From JACNKJ01 sp964344565 (GTDB taxonomy: Bacteria; Krumholzibacteriota; Krumholzibacteriia; JACNKJ01): a stretch of 64,000 bases of DNA. The stretch spans positions 1 through 64,000 of the forward strand of contig CAYFNT010000017.1 of the NCBI GenBank assembly GCA_964344565.1. The letters are read 5' to 3'. Position numbers and translations under genes: made by a program. Positions 60,559 to 64,000 of the stretch are shown one piece after another (position 1 is the stretch's first letter; every line of letters starts with the position of its first letter). The notes under the pieces were generated by a model. It was not told the DNA's origin. It ran no database searches and worked only from the letters and a program-made list of their open reading frames with translations.

Positions 60559-60572
60559 TCCACCCGGGTGAA
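60559..60572. repeat. Dispersed palindrome, core TCCACCCGGGTGAA
   Basis: Near-copy of the palindrome in the two-hairpin repeats at 40701 and 42137, without their hairpin part. It lies 24 bases past the stop of the lipoprotein gene ending at 60596. Confidence 0.6.
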
Positions 60573-60595
60573 CAGCAGAAACGAGCTGACCCCGA

Positions 60596-61267
60596 CTAGG
60601 GAAACTCCCAGCCGTCCCCCTCCAGACGCGTGGTCCACCAGCCCAGGCCGTCCGGCTCGAAGAAGATCTCGAACTCGGTCCCGCCCGCGATCACCCACAT
60701 CCCGCCTTCCAGGTAGACGGAGCCGCCGCCGGTGTCCTCGGCCATCAACCAGGTCTCGATGACTTCGACCTCGGGGCCCGAGCTCCAGACGAAGTCGTAC
60801 TGGGCGTCGATGTAGTAGGCGTTGGTTCCCATCCTCGTGACGCTCCCACCGCCGCTTCCCTCGAGATAGGGGCTGTCGATGGAACTGGTCTGGTACTCCA
60901 CCTCGTTCCAATCGGTGAGCAGCCCTCGGATCAAGCCCAGGAAGGTTCCCCCGCCGTTCAGCGTGGTCTCGCGGATGCCGTCGCCGTCCAGGTCCAGGCT
61001 TGCGCTGCCGGAAACGGTGGGGAATGTGGATTCGATCTCCACGCCATCGACCTCTTCGCCGGCCAGGGCGCGAAGCAGTCCCAGGTGCCCCTGCAGTATG
61101 CCCGTCGTCCAGGTCGCGGCGTTGTCCTCGAAGAAAGCCTGAACGTCTTCCGGAGTGACTTCCGTCGTGCCGCCTGGCCCTCCGTCACCACCCCCACCGC
61201 AGGACAACAGGACCGGTATCGTCAAAAGAATCGCTATGCTCAATAACATGCCGAATCTGCTGATCAT
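60596..61267 (-). CDS. Lipoprotein of unknown function
   Basis: 223 residues from ATG 61267 (AGGAGGATGTC site). Signal peptide with lipobox IPVLLSCGGGG. The mature part has a Gly-rich linker, then a helical segment (VQAFFEDNAATWTTGILQGH) and beta-rich stretches (VSGSASLDLDGDGIRETTLN). It is reminiscent of bacterial DUF-type lipoproteins with Asp-rich loops. No enzyme motif seen. It lies upstream of a palindrome-rich gap and downstream of the serine hydrolase. Confidence 0.72.
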   Translation of the reverse strand: MISRFGMLLSIAILLTIPVLLSCGGGGDGGPGGTTEVTPEDVQAFFEDNAATWTTGILQGHLGLLRALAGEEVDGVEIESTFPTVSGSASLDLDGDGIRETTLNGGGTFLGLIRGLLTDWNEVEYQTSSIDSPYLEGSGGGSVTRMGTNAYYIDAQYDFVWSSGPEVEVIETWLMAEDTGGGSVYLEGGMWVIAGGTEFEIFFEPDGLGWWTTRLEGDGWEFP

Positions 61268-61404
61268 GACATCCTCCTTGTCGCGGAAAAGGATTGTCCA
61301 CGATTGTGACCGTGGATCCCGAAGCTGTCAAACGCGACGGGATCACGAAAGAGGACAAGCTTTGCCGAAATCGCCGGCGGGACGGACTCGCCTTGGGAAA
61401 CGAC

Positions 61405-62490
61405 TCAATCGCAGGGGATAGCCGCCCAATCGTCCAGGATCGGGGATACGGAATCGATGAGGAGATATCCTTCGACGTAGGTTCCCAGTACGCCCTCGCG
61501 CGCGAGGATTCCGAAGTAGCCCTGCTCGTAGTCGACGAAGGGGTAGGCGCCATAGGCTCCGGGGCTGGAGATCCGGGTCGGTTCGGGGCAATCGAACAGC
61601 TCGCTGTGACACTCGATCCAGCAGCCGAATCCGTAGTGCCAGTCCTCGCCGATCCCCTCCCAGGCGGGCGAGTAGGCGATGCTGGCATCGGCGATCCGGT
61701 CGCTGAGCATGAGGGCGAGCAGTTCAGGCGCGAGAAGGCTTTCCTCCTGGATGGCCTCGAGGAATTCCAGGTAGTCCGATCCGATCCAATGCATGCCGCC
61801 GGCAAGCCGGGGATTGCTCTCCGAGGGAAGATCATAGGCCGAGTTCGGAAAGAGCCCGGTGGCATCTTGGAAATGCTCGAAGACCTCACTCCACGAATCC
61901 ACGCCGAGTGCTTCGATGGCCATGAGACCCGCCACCTGCATGTGCGAAGATCCGTAGTGGAACTCCGATCCCGGCGTCTGGGACAGCTCGAGGTTTCGAT
62001 CCAGAATGGTCTCGACACAATCCTCGTAGTCGGAGTTCGGAAGGCTGATGCAGATAGGATCCTCCACCAAGCCCGAAGTGAAACTCAGCAGCTGCGACAG
62101 CAGGATCTCCGAGGTCCACCCGCTCTCCGGCCAGAAATCGATGTGGTCCTGGGGATGATCGTCCAGCGCGATGAGGCCCTCGTCGACGAGCAGCAAGATC
62201 ACCGCCGCTGTCACCCACTTCGAGGTGGAGGCCGACCGGTAGCTCGTTTCCGCCGACGATTCGCCGACACTGTGCTCGAAGACTCTTCCGCCCGAGGTCT
62301 TAAGTAGAAGCGTGAAGTCGGCGTCGGCCGGATAGGCGTCCAGGTGCGCGCGAATGGAGGCCTCGAGCTCGGCAAGCTCGCCCTGGCATTCCGTTCCGGA
62401 GTCCCCGTTGCTGGCGCTTGGGTCGCATGCCGGAATGGCCAACATGCAAACAAGCAGCAGAATCGGGATTTTGCCTGAGCGAAGTACCAT
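61405..62490 (-). CDS. Class-C beta-lactamase-like serine hydrolase, lipoprotein
   Basis: 361 residues from ATG 62490. Lipobox LLLVCMLAIPAC. The SxxK motif is SASTSKWVTAAVILLLVDEG near residue 90, and the Tyr motif reads YGS in FHYGSSHMQVAGLMAIEAL near 180, where YxN is usual. The third motif is weak (SSPGAYGAYPFVDYEQGYFG near 310). The family includes esterases, DD-peptidases and beta-lactamases; the substrate cannot be told. Extra Cys residues (CISLPNSDYEDC, then CWIECHSELFDC) suggest disulphides, as fits an exported protein. Confidence 0.86.
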   Translation of the reverse strand: MVLRSGKIPILLLVCMLAIPACDPSASNGDSGTECQGELAELEASIRAHLDAYPADADFTLLLKTSGGRVFEHSVGESSAETSYRSASTSKWVTAAVILLLVDEGLIALDDHPQDHIDFWPESGWTSEILLSQLLSFTSGLVEDPICISLPNSDYEDCVETILDRNLELSQTPGSEFHYGSSHMQVAGLMAIEALGVDSWSEVFEHFQDATGLFPNSAYDLPSESNPRLAGGMHWIGSDYLEFLEAIQEESLLAPELLALMLSDRIADASIAYSPAWEGIGEDWHYGFGCWIECHSELFDCPEPTRISSPGAYGAYPFVDYEQGYFGILAREGVLGTYVEGYLLIDSVSPILDDWAAIPCD

Positions 62491-62529
62491 CAACGACCTT
62501 TACGCAAGAAGCTGAATTCGGAAAGGAAT

Positions 62530-63525
62530 CTATCCACGCCAGTCCTTCTCCGGCTCTGGGCGGTTGCCGAGAATCTCGTCGATGCGCTCGAGCACTTCCG
62601 GCGTGAGACGCTCGGCCACCTCGAGGGACTTCATGTTCTCCTCGATCTGCTCGGGACTGGACGCGCCGGTGATCACCGTGCTCACGTCGGGATTGCTCAC
62701 GCACCAGGCGATGGCCAGCTGTGCCAGGCTGCAGCCGAGTTCGTCCGCCACGGGGCGAAGTTCTTCGGTCTTCGCGATCCGAGCCTGACCCTTTTCGCTC
62801 TCGAAGCTGTCGCGCAGCCATTCGTAGCCCGGCAAGGTGATCCGGCTGCTCTCCGGTACACCGTCCGCGTACTTGCCGGTGAGGATGCCGCTGGCCAAGG
62901 GGCTCCAGATCGTCGTGCCCAGGCCGATCTCCTCGTAAAGGTTCGCGAACTCCTTCTCCACCTTCTCCCGCTTGAACATGTTGTACTCGGGCTGTTCCAT
63001 GGTGGGCGGCACCAGGCGCTCGTGGCGAGCGATGCGGTAGGCCTCGCGGATCTGCTCGGCCGACCACTCGCTGGTGCCCCAGTAGAAGGCCTTGCCCGTG
63101 TCCACCAGGTAGCTCATGGCGCGCACGGTTTCCTCGATGGGCGTGGTGATGTCCGGGCGATGGGCGAAGACGAGGTCCACGTAGTCCAGCTGGAGGCGGG
63201 CCAGGGCGCCGTCCATGCCCTCGAGCAGATGCTTGCGTGAAAGACCGCGATCGTTGGGGCCCTGTCCGCCCCAGAAGATCTTGGTGGAAATCACAAGATC
63301 GCTGCGTTTCCAGCCTGACTTCTTCAACACGCGACCCATGATCACTTCGCTCTCGCCGCCGGCGTAGACCTCGGCGTTGTCGAAGAAGTTCACGCCGGCG
63401 TCGAGGGCCGCCTTCATGCAGTCGTGGGCGAGCGTGTCGTCCAGCTGCGGGCCGAATGTGACCCAGGAGCCGAAGGAGAGGGCGCTGACGCGAAGGCCCG
63501 AGCTGCCGAGATGGCGATATTCCAT
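62530..63525 (-). CDS. Aldo/keto reductase
   Basis: 331 residues from ATG 63525 (CAGGAG 6 bases upstream). An NADPH-dependent oxidoreductase barrel. The opening MEYRHLGSSGLRVSALSFGS, the catalytic FFDNAEVYAGGESEVIMG with Asp/Tyr, LQLDYVDLVFAHRPD with the His, and the cofactor loop SLAQLAIAWCVSNPDVSTVI place it near the potassium-channel-beta-like and YghZ-type AKRs. The substrate is unknown. It is downstream of the CsgG-like gene on the same strand, 21 bases apart, and may be cotranscribed. Confidence 0.9.
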   Translation of the reverse strand: MEYRHLGSSGLRVSALSFGSWVTFGPQLDDTLAHDCMKAALDAGVNFFDNAEVYAGGESEVIMGRVLKKSGWKRSDLVISTKIFWGGQGPNDRGLSRKHLLEGMDGALARLQLDYVDLVFAHRPDITTPIEETVRAMSYLVDTGKAFYWGTSEWSAEQIREAYRIARHERLVPPTMEQPEYNMFKREKVEKEFANLYEEIGLGTTIWSPLASGILTGKYADGVPESSRITLPGYEWLRDSFESEKGQARIAKTEELRPVADELGCSLAQLAIAWCVSNPDVSTVITGASSPEQIEENMKSLEVAERLTPEVLERIDEILGNRPEPEKDWRG

Positions 63526-63545
63526 GATCAACTCCTGGCTGTTGG

Positions 63546-64000
63546 CTAGTCCTTGATTTCGACGGTGTCCCCCGTCTCGAAGCCGCTCCCCGAAACCGCT
63601 TCGACGGTCGTGATTCCGTCCTCCACCTCGGTGGCCTTGACCACGCCCACGGTCTCGTAGATGACCTTCAGGACCTTCCCGGTGGTCGGATGCTTCACTT
63701 CCTTGGTCTTCCGCTTCACCTCGAACTTCATCCCGCTCTTGATGCCGAGTTCCGTGCCTCCGTCGATGAAGAGAAACTCATCGGCGGTGATGAGAATGCC
63801 CTGCCATGGCAGCGCGGCAACCTGCTCATCGAGCTTCTCGACGATGGCGTCGATGACCTTGCGTGTCGCCTTGCCCACCACGTGATCGTCGAAGGCGTCG
63901 CGATCTCCGAAGCTGAACTCACGGGTGCCCAGGCTCAGGGACTTGGAGGACTCGCTCTTGTCCACCGAATCGGCCCAGAGCACTTCGGAACTGCCGATGT
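63546..64000 (-). CDS. CsgG/HfaB-family protein, 5' end cut by the window edge (partial)
   Basis: The frame is open to the end of the window, so only the C-terminal 150 or so residues are here. It reads LGTREFSFGDRDAFDDHVVG and KATRKVIDAIVEKLDEQVAA, then a beta-rich part (FIDGGTELGIKSGMKFEVKR, VVKATEVEDGITTVEAVSG). This fits the C-terminal part of CsgG/HfaB-type outer-membrane or periplasmic lipoproteins, used in curli secretion or holdfast anchoring in some bacteria. Assignment by pattern only. Confidence 0.6.
   Translation of the reverse strand, partial: IGSSEVLWADSVDKSESSKSLSLGTREFSFGDRDAFDDHVVGKATRKVIDAIVEKLDEQVAALPWQGILITADEFLFIDGGTELGIKSGMKFEVKRKTKEVKHPTTGKVLKVIYETVGVVKATEVEDGITTVEAVSGSGFETGDTVEIKD

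Overview
The window looks like a metagenome-assembled scaffold from a GC-rich, Gram-negative, uncultured bacterium of the wider FCB group, of the Eisenbacteria / Krumholzibacteriota kind. This is inferred from style and not proven. Several exported proteins end in a FlgD-like immunoglobulin module of the form PNPFNPSTTIRF...WDG...SGVY. Menaquinone is made by the futalosine route (mqnE, mqnC). There are many lipoproteins and an Rnf complex. Three enzymes use cobalamin: MetH, QueG and NrdJ. Two runs of 100 N mark scaffold joins. One of them is false, because the 55 bases before the gap are repeated exactly after it.

Region 1-9.3 kb is a surface-protein island: right-handed beta-helix proteins, a beta-propeller protein and a thioredoxin-like protein. 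They end either in the FlgD-like module or in a short tail, [ST]-[WF]-[GS]-x-[LV]-K-x-hydrophobic-[YF]. The thioredoxin-like gene (2978-4000) has an in-frame TGA exactly where the first Cys of the CxxC motif belongs. A hairpin of bacterial SECIS shape follows, so it is a strong candidate for an exported selenoprotein.

Region 9.3-19.7 kb is core metabolism: ssb, metF and metH (divergent), five tRNA genes (Lys, His, Arg, Pro, Leu), and a tightly overlapping minus-strand operon smpB - amidase - GerMN lipoprotein - murI - rph - rdgB. Region 19.7-31.6 kb holds a large exported protein with GND repeats and HEAT repeats, a hydrolase, a broken Cys-rich small gene, a free-methionine-sulfoxide reductase, a QueG-acetyltransferase fusion, a large exported BNR/sortilin-like protein, mqnE-mqnC and a DUF1460-like lipoprotein.

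Region 31.6-46 kb holds an HNH endonuclease gene with its own near-consensus sigma-70 promoter, a HAD phosphatase, ogt, pepN, a Nudix protein, a Gfo/Idh/MocA oxidoreductase, a phosphofructokinase with PPi-type motifs, an acyltransferase, a lower-GC AAA ATPase bracketed by 47-bp direct repeats, class II nrdJ and a HIT protein. Region 46-64 kb holds small exported proteins, a 1404-residue sigma-54-type regulator with TPR repeats, a beta-helix lipoprotein overlapping apbE, a dihaem cytochrome c, and the rnfABCDGE operon. ApbE probably flavinylates RnfD and RnfG. A 7-bp x 19 tandem array follows the operon. The window closes with a lipoprotein, a serine hydrolase, an aldo/keto reductase and a truncated CsgG-like gene.

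A family of 14-bp palindromes, close to TSYACMCGKGTRSA, is scattered through the window. One copy lies at the QueG-acetyltransferase joint, one inside the HNH gene, two lie in the repeats bracketing the AAA ATPase, and two lie upstream of rnfA. No CRISPR array, rRNA, prophage or transposase was seen.
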